Assembly: GCA_964058805.1 (NCBI GenBank)
Contig: CAXKVV010001724.1
Location: 1 to 32,235, forward strand
Length of the DNA: 32,235 nt
Direction: 5' to 3'
Origin: Schoenoplectus triqueter
Lineage: Eukaryota; Streptophyta; Magnoliopsida; Poales; Cyperaceae
This document shows positions 11,108-19,692 of this stretch, piece after piece. Numbering within the stretch: the first letter of the stretch is position 1; each line of letters begins with the position of its first letter. The notes under the pieces are model-generated. The model saw only the letters and a program-made list of their open reading frames with translations, was not told where the DNA came from and searched no databases. Position numbers and translations under genes: made by a program.

Positions 11108-11165
11108 ATGACATCATGCATGACATCATATATGACATCATCCATGACATCATATATGACATCAT
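11108..11165 (+). repeat. 5-copy 12-bp array of ATGACATCAT upstream of the LTR TATA box
   Basis: ATGACATCAT recurs five times with exact 12-bp spacing and variable dinucleotide spacers (GC, AT, CC, AT). It ends about 86 bp before the TATA box. TGACATCA differs by one base from TGACGTCA, the palindromic site of bZIP factors of the TGA/CREB type. A role as an LTR enhancer is therefore plausible but unproven. The same array is at 18884-18941, and an 8-copy version is in the solo LTR. Confidence 0.9.
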
Positions 11166-11250
11166 CCTCAAGGGTATTTTGGTCTTTTCACTTTGAAACC
11201 TCCTTACTATTCACGAGGGCATTTTGGTAATTTGTCAATTCCATTTTTTC

Positions 11251-11258
11251 TATAAATA
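11251..11258 (+). promoter_or_regulatory. TATA box of element B 5' LTR
   Basis: TATAAATA is in a CTATAAATAGAGG context, a strong plant TATA box. CT-rich, GAGAGA-containing sequence typical of plant transcription starts lies 20-60 bp downstream. It should mark the U3/R boundary region. Confidence 0.75.
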
Positions 11259-11678
11259 GAGGGGTAGGGTGAGAGAAAAAGTCCCACCAAATCAGTTCTA
11301 CTTTCTCTCTCTCGGTATACGGTTGTTTCAGAATTCACGGGATCGGTGAATAGTGTTTTTACGAAAGTTGCGGTATTTCTGCACATTTGTGAAACAGAAT
11401 TACTGCGAGTCGTGAATAGTACTATTTCGTCTTTTTCTCGGGTGAATAGTGTTTTTGCGAAAAACCGCGGTTTACAGTATTTCTGGCAAAAGAAATAAAC
11501 CGCTCTCTGGTCAGTCCTGGTGGATAACCTACAGAGGCATCAGACGTTTGGTGCTCCGAGACAAGCCGATTTTCATTCCAATTAAAATTTGGAAGCGAGG
11601 TATAACATCTTATATTAATCTATTTAATTGTTAAGTAGATTAATATTTTAGAAATCAATCATGGAGTAGATCAATAAA

Positions 11679-11825
11679 GGTTTAAAGAGGTGTGTATCTC
11701 TCGGTAATCATCCGACACATCACTTTAACCCTAAGCTTAAGTTAGAAGTAAAATAATATTTTACCGTCTTTTGTAAAGGATTAAATGTCTGTAACTCTCG
11801 GTTATTATCCGACATACTTTAATCC
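11679..11825 (+). repeat. pair of related hairpins near the end of the B LTR (U5)
   Basis: At 11679-11730, GGTTTAAAGAGGTGTGT pairs imperfectly with ACACATCACTTTAACC. At 11778-11825, GGATTAAATGTC pairs with GACATACTTTAATCC through two helix blocks. Their loops share CTCTCGGTWATYATCC. Both would be present at the 5' end of genomic RNA, leading into the hairpin-rich leader. Confidence 0.75.
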
Positions 11826-11912
11826 CTAACTTAAGTAGAAGTAAAATTTTTGTTCTACGGTCTTTCCGCAGCTTGAGCATTAATGAGATTTGGGCATTCC
11901 GAATCCCAACAG

Positions 11913-11924
11913 TGGTATCAAAGC
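11913..11924 (+). other. element B primer-binding site
   Basis: TGGTATCAAAGC lies 1 nt after the LTR. It differs from the canonical Met-tRNA-complementary TGGTATCAGAGC at one base. Confidence 0.88.
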
Positions 11925-12119
11925 AAAGGCTCTCCCGCTGATTGATTTTCTAAAAGGTTATATCTTATGCAAATAAGATGTATATACCCCGTATCGGTTT
12001 AATTCTTAGATTTGCAGCTTAAAGTCCAAACCAAATAAAATTGGATTTTCTTGGTTCGGCTCTGTCGACTAAGAAAGTTAAATTAGATTTAAGCTTTCTT
12101 TATACTTTCTTTACGCTTT

Positions 12120-12593
12120 CTTTTCGAAAACTTTCGATTGTGTTAAAGTATATCTAAGAATGTGATGAAGCAATAAAGTACCTGAGTAAGAGCTGTTGAT
12201 CTCCACACATAAAAGATAAGGTGATGTCAAAGAAAGATGGGAAGTGGATACCTTCGGTATTCTTTCTGACATGCCCTTTTACGTATCCTGATAACTGGCC
12301 CAAAAGGAACTTTGTCACGTTACCAAATTACTTTTGCGCTTTCGAAGCATGGCAAATGTAACTCTTTTGTTTTTTTCGAAAACTTTTGGTTATGAGAAGT
12401 ATATCTATGAATGTGATAAAGCAATAAAGTACCTGAGTAAGAGCTGTTGATCTCCACACCCGAAAGAGATGGTTCTGTCTAGGAAAGATTGAATTTAAAG
12501 TGGTCCTCGTGACCCCGATCTTTCCTGGGAGCCCCTTTTACGTGTCCTGATAACTGGCCGAAAAGGAACTTTGTCACGTTATCAAATTACTTT
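12120..12593 (+). repeat. leader repeat set 1: two copies of about 215 bp with hairpins
   Basis: The copies at about 12120-12334 and 12372-12593 share the CAATAAAGTACCTGAGTAAG and GAGCTGTTGATCTCCACAC blocks and end in GGAACTTTGTCACGTTA. Each contains a hairpin: copy 1 at 12226-12270 (GTCA..GAAAGA with TCTTTCTGAC) and copy 2 at 12481-12526 (AGGAAAGAT with ATCTTTCCT, nine perfect pairs). Confidence 0.88.
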
Positions 12594-12704
12594 ATCGTAC
12601 CAGAAGGAATTAACTGTTTTGAAATCATATAAAATGTTTATATGCTTTTTACGGTATAAATAAAGAACAAAGATGTAGTTGCAAAATAAAGAATTGAGAA
12701 CTGA

Positions 12705-12910
12705 TAGTTATATATGTGACTGATTCATGTATATATATACAAAATGTTTGTATGAGCAGGTAAATTAGATTTACTGCTTTGATATGAAATGTATCTTATC
12801 ATAGATGCAAAGCTACTTCTATTGGATAGATAGTAGTTATATACGTGACTGATTCATGTATATATACAAAATGTTTGTATGAGCTGGTAAATTGGATTTA
12901 CCGCTTTGAT
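12705..12910 (+). repeat. leader repeat set 2: two copies with short perfect hairpins
   Basis: The copies at about 12705-12784 and 12834-12910 share GTGACTGATTCATGTATATA. Each has two small hairpins: ATACAAA-ATG-TTTGTAT (12737-12753 in copy 1) and GTAAAT-TRG-ATTTAC (12760-12774 in copy 1). The second hairpin keeps both arms while its loop changes from TAG to TGG. Confidence 0.85.
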
Positions 12911-12913
12911 AAT

Positions 12914-13372
12914 AAATGAGTAAATTAGATTTATCATTTTAAGGAACCGTGAAAGAATGTTATGTCAAAGAAAGACTGGAAAAGGAACTTTCAATGGTCT
13001 TTCTGGCAGACGTCTTTTCACGTGTTCATAAGTCTGTTTAAAGTCAGCTTAATAAACTGACTAATTATAAATGTGTAAATTAGATTTATCATTTTAAGGA
13101 ACCGTGAAAGAATGTTATGTCAAAGAAAGACTGGAAAAGGAACTTTCAATGGTCTTTCTGGCAGACGTCTTTTCACGTGTTCATAAGTCTGTTTAAAGTT
13201 AGCTTAATAAACTGACTAATTATAAATGTGTAAATTAGATTTATCATTTTTAAGAAACCGTGAAGGAAGGTTGTGTCAAAGAAAGACTGGAAAAGGAACT
13301 TTCAGTGGTCTTTCTGGCAGACATCTTTTACGTGTTCGTAAGTCTGTTTAAAGTCAGTTTAACAAACTGACT
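12914..13372 (+). repeat. leader repeat set 3: three 155-bp tandem units, each a long hairpin
   Basis: The units start at 12914, 13069 and 13224. The first two are nearly identical and the third is more diverged. In unit 1 the inner stem is AGAAAGAC (12969-12976) with GTCTTTCT (12997-13004). The outer stem is GAACCGTGAAAGA (12944-12956) with TCTTTTCACGTGTTC (13013-13027). Compared with set 1 copy 2, the inner stem shows T-A to C-G and G-C to A-T changes that keep pairing. Confidence 0.9.
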
Positions 13373-13451
13373 GCTTACGATGTTAAACCCGAAAAATTAA
13401 GTAATATGCCCTACCTACTCTGTCCTCGCATATCATTGTTCATTGGCAGAC

Positions 13452-13474
13452 GTGACCTACTCAGTAGGCGTCAC
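13452..13474 (+). repeat. leader hairpin upstream of gag
   Basis: GTGACCTAC and GTAGGCGTCAC flank a TCA loop and form a GC-rich stem with one bulge. Confidence 0.75.
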
Positions 13475-13818
13475 CTTTTACCTTTGGTTTTCGAGGGTTA
13501 TGTCCGACATAACGAATCAAATAGAGTGAGGTTACTTACCAATGATTTCCAAAACAGTTTTGGGCTTGGGGCAAAGTTTCGTTAAAACATATGATGTTTA
13601 GCGAAACCAAGAATCACATAGAGATGTGATTAGCAAAGAGTTGCTTACCTAAGATAATTAATAAACGAGTTATTCAACGATAACTTGATTATCAATGAAA
13701 ATAGGGATCTTGGTCCTAACTACAAACGGGAATAGAACAAATTTGTAGTGGGAGTTTTATTTGAAATAAGACATTACATGAACAAAGCTAAAAATCTTTA
13801 CATTTTACGTTGTAGCAC

Positions 13819-15147
13819 ATGGCTAAAGAAACTCTTACTAATACGTTCCGTGCGCTCATACTAAGACATGAGAAACTTGAGTACGCCCTTCACACACCAG
13901 TCCCTGCGCAGCCTGCAATAGGCTGCACAGCAGAAGAACTCACCAAGTATAACAAGCACAAAGAAGATGAGCTTGATGTACAAAGTCTCTTGGTCGGGAT
14001 TATGGGTCCTGAATTGCAAAGGCGATTTATGGACACCAAGACCTACGACATGTGTGAACAGCTCAAGAACATGTTTCAAGAGCAAGCACGTGTCGAGAAA
14101 TTTAAGGTGACTAGATCTCTGTTAAGTCATAAGATGACTGAGGGCGGCTCTATCGGCTCTCACATGCTCCGTATGACGAGCGATGTTGAGCAGCTGGAGA
14201 AGCTTAACAGTCCGTTGAGCAAAGAGTTTGCTACGGATATTATCCTGAACTCTCTCCCTCCTAGCTATTCTAATTTCATCAGGAATTATCATATGCTGGG
14301 AATGGACAAGAGCTTGCAGGAGCTCCAAGGGATGTTGAGGATCGCTGATGGGGACATGAAGAAGAGTTCTTCTATCCTCGTGATCCAAGAAGGTGCGAGG
14401 AAGATTAAAAAGATGAAACGCAAAGCGACTCCCAAAATGGCACCTAAGTACAAAGGCAAAGGGAAGATGGTTCCTAATCAGAACACTTCCAAGGCAAAAG
14501 CTTCTACCTCTGACTGCTTTTATTGTCAAGGCAATGGTCATTGGAGGAGGAACTGCCCTAAGTATCTGGAGGATTTGAGGACGGGAAAAGTTCCCAAAGT
14601 TTCAACCTCAGGTATTTTCATGATTGAAGTTAACGTTGTTACCTCTATTTATGATTGGGTATTGGATACTGGATCATGTGCTCATATTTGTTCAAATATA
14701 CAGGCACTAAAGAATAGGAGGAAACTACGTAATAAGGAAGTACAACTCCGAGTTGGAAACGGAGCACAAGTTGCAGCCGTAACAGTCGGAAGTATAGAGT
14801 TGTATTTGCCTAGCGGGCTTGTAATGGAACTTGAAAATGTATATTTTGTTCCAAGTATTTCCAGAAACATCATTTCAATCTCATGTTTAGAAATGAATGG
14901 TTTCTCTTTTGTTATAAAGGACAATGGTTGTTCTATATATAAAGATGAGTTATATTATGGATCTTCTTTTATGATGAATGATCTTTATATACTGGAAATA
15001 GACAAACCTATATTTAACATCAATAAACGACTCAAAACATCTCATGAAAGTATGACTTTCATATGGCATTATCGCCTTGGTCATATAAACGAGAAACGCA
15101 TCAAAAGTTACATGAAGTTGGACTTCTTGATAATTTTAATATTGTGA
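13819..15147 (+). pseudogene. gag-pro: element B gag-protease and start of integrase, frameshifted at the end
   Basis: This is an open frame of 442 codons starting MAKETLTNTF, preceded by the leader. Residues about 10-190 resemble the UBN2-type Gag of plant copia elements, although the usual Trp-containing N-terminal segment looks shortened. A basic Lys-rich stretch (about residues 198-222) is followed by a CCHC zinc knuckle at 14515-14556. The aspartic protease active site DTG is at 14665-14673 (residue 283). The frame then enters the integrase zinc-binding region (HYRLGH at about 15067-15084). It is lost near 15105 by a single-base shift and closes at 15147. The remaining CXXC Cys pair is visible in another frame at about 15147-15158. 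Confidence 0.92.
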
Positions 15148-17499
15148 ATCTTGTTTACGTGAAAAATGACCAAATTGTCTTTCTCCAAGAAGGGCGAAAG
15201 GACAAGTGACTTATTAGCCCTTATACACACAGATGTATGCGGACCAATGAGTACTTGTACAAGAAATGGTGATCGCTACTTTATCACGTTTACTGATGAT
15301 TACAGTAGATATGGTTATGTCTACTTGATGAGACATAAGTCTGAATCCTTTGAAAAGTTCAAGGAATTCAAGACTGAAGTAGAAAATCAACTGAATAAAA
15401 GTATTAAGGCCTTACGGTCAGACCGTGGAGGCGAATACTTAAGTTATGAGTTTACAATGTACTTAAAAGAATGTGGGATAGTCTCACAACTCACACCTCC
15501 GGGAACGCCGCAATGGAACGGTGTTTCTGAGAGGAGGAGTCGAACTCTGTTAGACATGGTTCATTCCATGATGAGTAATACCACACTCCCAAAAATGTTT
15601 TGGGGGCACGCACTAGAAACTGCTGCACTAACAATAAATAGGGTTCCATCCAAGTCAGTAGAAAAGACTCCATATGAGTTATGGTTTGGTAAGATACCAA
15701 ATATGTCTTATCTTAAAATTTAGGGTTGCAAGGTATTTGTCAAACGTTCGACTTCTGACAAACTTGGACCCAAAGCTGATAAATGTTTTTTCGTAGGGTA
15801 TCCTAAGGAAACGAAAGGATATTACTTCTATTATCAGTCCGAGAACAAGATAATTGTTGCTCGTCATGGTATATTTTTGGAGAAAGAGTTTCTCGCAAAA
15901 GGAAGTAGTGGGAGTAATGTAATACTTGAAGAAATTCAAGATACATCACACAATACAATATCTGATACTGATCAGATAAACCCACCACTTGATTCTTCGG
16001 CTAATGAGCATTTGGAAGAACCAAATCTACAAATAGTTGTGGAAGAAGTTCTAGTCCCGAGCTCATCTACTTCAACGCAAGTTGAAATAGAACTAAATGC
16101 GCATACTGATGTGGATGAAGTTCGACAGCCTGAAGAACAAGTGCTACGAAGGTCACATAGGACAGTTCGTGCACCTTAAAGGTACATGGGACTGCATGAA
16201 GTCTCAGTATTTGATGCTGAAGATCCTCTGACCTATGCGGAAGCAGTGGATAGACCCGACTCTGATAAATGGCTGGAGGCCATGAGATCCGAAATACAGT
16301 CCATGTATGACAACAAGGTTTGGAACCTGGTTGCACCACTTGTTGGGGTAAAACCCATAGCTAACAAGTGGGTTTTTTAAAAGAAAAACAGGCATGGATG
16401 AAAATATGATTATTTACAAAGTACGGCTAGTAGCGAAAGGTTTCAAGCAAATTCTCGACGTAGATTATGATGAAACTTTTTCGTCCGTAGCTATGTTTAA
16501 GTCAATTCGGATGCTCCTAGTAATTATCATATTTCATGATTATGGAATATGGCAAATGGATGTCAAAACCGTCTTCCTAAATGGAAATTTGGAAGATGAC
16601 GTGTATATGATACAGCCCATAAGTTTTGAGGATCCAAATAATGCTGGGAAGTTATGCAAGCTTCTCAGATCCATTATGGATTGAAGCAAGCATCACGGAG
16701 TTGGAATCTTTGATTTGACGAAGAAGTCAAACAGTTTGACTTCGTCAGATGCAAAGAAGAACATTGTGTATACAGGAAAACTAGTGGGAGTGTCATCGCT
16801 ATTTTAACCCTCTATGTGGACGATATACTCTTAATGGGAAATAATATTCCCCTATTGCAATCAGCCAAATCTTCATTAAAGAAAGTGTTCTCAATGAAAG
16901 ATTTGGGCGAGACTGTCTATATACTAGGCATAAAGATCTATAGAGATAGATCTAAGAGACTTATTGGATTAAGTCAAAGTACATACATTGATAAAGTGCT
17001 GAATCGGTTCAGCACGTAGAATTCTAAGAAAAGATTTCTGCCAATGAATCATGGTGCACAGCTTAGCAAGACTCAGTGTCCTTTGACAACTGATGAGCAA
17101 AACATAATGAGTAGAGTACCATATGCTTCGGCTATTGGCTCTATCATGTACGCCATGTTGTGCACTCGCCCTGATGTCTCGTACGCTTGGAGTGTGACGA
17201 GTAGATATCAGGCTAATCCATGCTAGGAGCACTGGAATGCTGCAAAGAATATCTTTAAGTACTTAAGAAGAACTAAGGATATGTTTCTCATCTACGGTGC
17301 TGACTCGGAGCTCGTGGTAAGTGATTACACAGACGTTATCACCTCATATGAAAAATCATAAATAGAGGCGACGTAAAGATTTGTAAAATTGACACCGTCG
17401 GCAACACAGCTGATCCACTTGTAAGATCTCTACCTCAGGCCAAGCACTAGTTGCACATATCTTCTATGGGTTTGAGACACATAGGAGATTGGCTGTGAG
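15148..17499 (+). pseudogene. pol: element B pol: integrase, reverse transcriptase and truncated RNase H
   Basis: The integrase core has Asp 15232-15234, Asp 15421-15423 and Glu 15529-15531 (DD35E). Reverse transcriptase follows from about 16200, with the WQMDVKTVFLNG block at about 16552-16587 and the active-site YVDD at 16813-16824. Lesions are a single-base shift near 15163, TAG 15721-15723, TAA 16177-16179, a +1 shift in the T-run at about 16372-16378, a -1 shift near 16675, TAG 17017-17019 and TAG 17224-17226. After the YTD motif (about 17320-17330) most of RNase H is missing. Only the C-terminal RGDVKICKIDT segment survives, in another frame, ending at TGA 17497-17499. The product cannot be an active polymerase. 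Confidence 0.92.
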
Positions 17500-17578
17500 A
17501 TTTTCCTTTAAATCTGAGAGATTTATAGAATAAAGAGATTTGTATAAGGCATGGCTCAATATGATTGACTCCAAGCTT

Positions 17579-17588
17579 AAGTGGGAGA
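17579..17588 (+). other. element B polypurine tract
   Basis: AAGTGGGAGA sits 1 nt before the 3' LTR, the expected place for the plus-strand primer. Confidence 0.85.
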
Positions 17589-18883
17589 TTGTTAGTTTGT
17601 AATAATCTTGAAGTCAATAATACGATAAATTTGTTATATAAAGCTTTGTTCATGAATTGGATATTTAAACGATATTTTGTTTCCTTGAGTATTATTGAAT
17701 TTATGAATCATTCTGAGTTCATGACTGGAATTGTGAAACTTCATAATATAGAATATACTCTTAAAAGTCACTAACCAAGGTAATTAGCAGGAACACTAAT
17801 TAACCGTTATCAGGTTAGTATGTGGATTAAATGATGGTCAAGTTTTACAGACCATAGACAAAGAGTTGTCATTTTAATCACATAAATAGATGTTCTAGGA
17901 ACATCGTATTTGATAGACCCCGAATGAAACATTAAATGGAATTGTGTTCGTGTCATTAATGTTTTCGTTCAGTATTAAATTCTAAAGTATGAGGTATTCA
18001 TTTTTCCTACATAAGATATGTATGTGTGTGATTTCTACCAAACGTTATCCGTAAAAGGTGGCTATAAAGGTAGCTCTTCGGTATACATAACTTATGCGGA
18101 GGAAGAGATGGTTTGCCAAAAGTACTATTGTCCCTCATATTTCTATATGAGTTATAGCATCACTGGGCCCCTTGATAGAGTAAGATTATCTGCTAGCAGT
18201 ATAATTACAAGAGTAATTATATTTGATATTTTACTCAGGATCAAGAAAAGATTAAGTTTGCAAGGATGACACATACCTACCTTGAAACTGATCTGATAGC
18301 TATGAGACAAAAGAATTAAACACAAGTAAATAGTTTACTGGATCATGATATTGTACAGTACATCATCATCTGTGTAATTGGATGGTCATAGTGCATTCTG
18401 CCAGATGCCTCCTATGATTATAGAAGTTAAAAGGGTTTTAACTCTATTTACCAACATAACACGGATCCTGTCGGGTCACACCGTATAGGAGTTAATCGGA
18501 GAATCTTATTGATTAATTATAAATTGTTTATAATTAATAATAAGATGGTTATAATTAATTATATATGATATAATTATATTTGTCATAGAGATGACAAGAA
18601 GCAAAAATCAGATTGAATTTATAACGTGTTGGACACGTCGTATAAATTCGCCGAAACAACAACCGAGAAAAATATAATTGTAGATGACAATTATATATAT
18701 ATTTGATTTGGATTTTAAATGTTAATTATGGATTTGAATTATGGGCCAAAAGCCCATTAATAATTAAAGCCTTAATTAATAATTAAAAACCCAAAATCAG
18801 AAAAGCCCAAAATCCAAAAGCCCAAGGGTATTTCGGTAATTTGGCCAAAAGCCCAATGGCAAACTTGTAAATTTGGATCTTAG

Positions 18884-18941
18884 ATGACATCATGCATGAC
18901 ATCATATATGACATCATCCATGACATCATATATGACATCAT
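18884..18941 (+). repeat. 5-copy 12-bp array in the B 3' LTR
   Basis: It matches 11108-11165 in copy number and spacers. Confidence 0.88.
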
Positions 18942-19026
18942 CCTCAAGGGTATTTTGGTCTTTTCACTTTGAAACCTCCTTACTATTCACGAGGGCATTT
19001 TGGTAATTTGTCAATTCCATTTTTTC

Positions 19027-19034
19027 TATAAATA
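19027..19034 (+). promoter_or_regulatory. TATA box of element B 3' LTR
   Basis: TATAAATA matches the one at 11251-11258. From here transcription could read out into the 3' part of element A. Confidence 0.65.
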
Positions 19035-19687
19035 GAGGGGTAGGGTGAGAGAAAAAGTCCCACCAAATCAGTTCTACTTTCTCTCTCTCGGTATACGGTT
19101 GTTTCAGAATTCACGGGATCGGTGAATAGTGTTTTTACGAAAGTTGCGGTATTTCTGCACATTTGTGAAACAGAATTACTGCGAGTCGTGAATAGTACTA
19201 TTTCGTCTTTTTCTCGGGTGAATAGTGTTTTTGCGAAAAACCGCGGTTTACAGTATTTCTGGCAAAAGAAATAAATCGCTCTCTGGTCAGTCCTGGTGGA
19301 TAACCTACAGAGGCATCAGACGTTTGGTGCTCCGAGACAAGCCGATTTTCATTCCAATTAAAATTTGGAAGCGAGGTATAACATCTTATATTAATCTATT
19401 TAATTGTTAAGTAGATTAATATTTTAGAAATCAATCATGGAGTAGATCAATAAAGGTTTAAAGAGGTGTGTATCTCTCGGTAATCATCCGACACATCACT
19501 TTAACCCTAAACTTAAGTTAGAAGTAAAATAATATTTTACCGTCTTTTGTAAAGGATTAAATGTCTGTAACTCTCGGTTATTATCCGACATACTTTAATC
19601 CCTAACTTAAGTAGAAGTAAAATTTTTGTTCTACGGTCTTTCCGCAGCTTGAGCATTAATGGGATTTGGGCATTCCGAATCCCAACA

Positions 19688-19692
19688 ACCTT
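19688..19692. repeat. target-site duplication of element B (right copy)
   Basis: ACCTT is identical to 9809-9813. Confidence 0.95.

Larger units (their letters stand above)
9814..11911 (+). repeat. element B 5' LTR
   Basis: It runs from TGTTAGTTTG to CCCAACA and is 2098 bp, the same length as the 3' LTR. By eye only about five single-base differences separate the two, for example near 10310, 10936, 11497, 11734 and 11886. It contains a 12-bp array (11108-11165), a TATA box (11251-11258), three GTGAATAGT motifs at about 11347-11455 and two hairpins (11679-11825). Confidence 0.96.
11925..13818 (+). other. long structured untranslated leader of element B
   Basis: There are about 1.9 kb between the primer site and the gag ATG with no long open frame, against about 25 nt in element A. 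The leader is largely made of three sets of tandem or near-tandem units (12120-12593, 12705-12910, 12914-13372) that each fold into hairpins, plus a separate hairpin at 13452-13474. A packaging, dimerisation or translational role is an inference. The remainder (11925-12120 and 13480-13818) has no clear repeats. Confidence 0.85.
9814..19687 (+). mobile_element. Ty1/copia retrotransposon B, young insertion with defective coding region
   Basis: This 9874-bp element is inserted in the same orientation as A, inside A's reverse transcriptase. It has 2098-bp LTRs that differ at only about five positions, a Met-tRNA-type primer site, a leader of about 1.9 kb, a gag-pro frame, and integrase, reverse transcriptase and a remnant of RNase H in the copia order. 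A polypurine tract and a perfect 5-bp target duplication complete it. The coding part has at least four frameshifts, at least four in-frame stops and a deletion removing most of RNase H. The contrast between near-identical LTRs and a wrecked interior suggests mobilisation in trans. A solo LTR of the same family lies at 23799-25933. Confidence 0.96.
17590..19687 (+). repeat. element B 3' LTR
   Basis: It is 2098 bp and almost identical to 9814-11911, including the 5-copy 12-bp array (18884-18941), the TATA box (19027-19034) and the U5 hairpins. Short open frames inside it (for example 18018-18269) are shared only because the LTRs are recent copies. Confidence 0.96.

Noticed and set aside
11449..11634. 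61-codon open frame in the B LTR, repeated at 19225-19410 and 24077-24262 (minus)
   Set aside because: It lies in R/U5 downstream of the TATA box and is conserved only through LTR copying. There is no domain or codon bias.
12914..13372. CRISPR-like regular repeats
   Set aside because: The 155-bp units are contiguous tandem repeats without unique spacers, and they lie in a plant retrotransposon leader.
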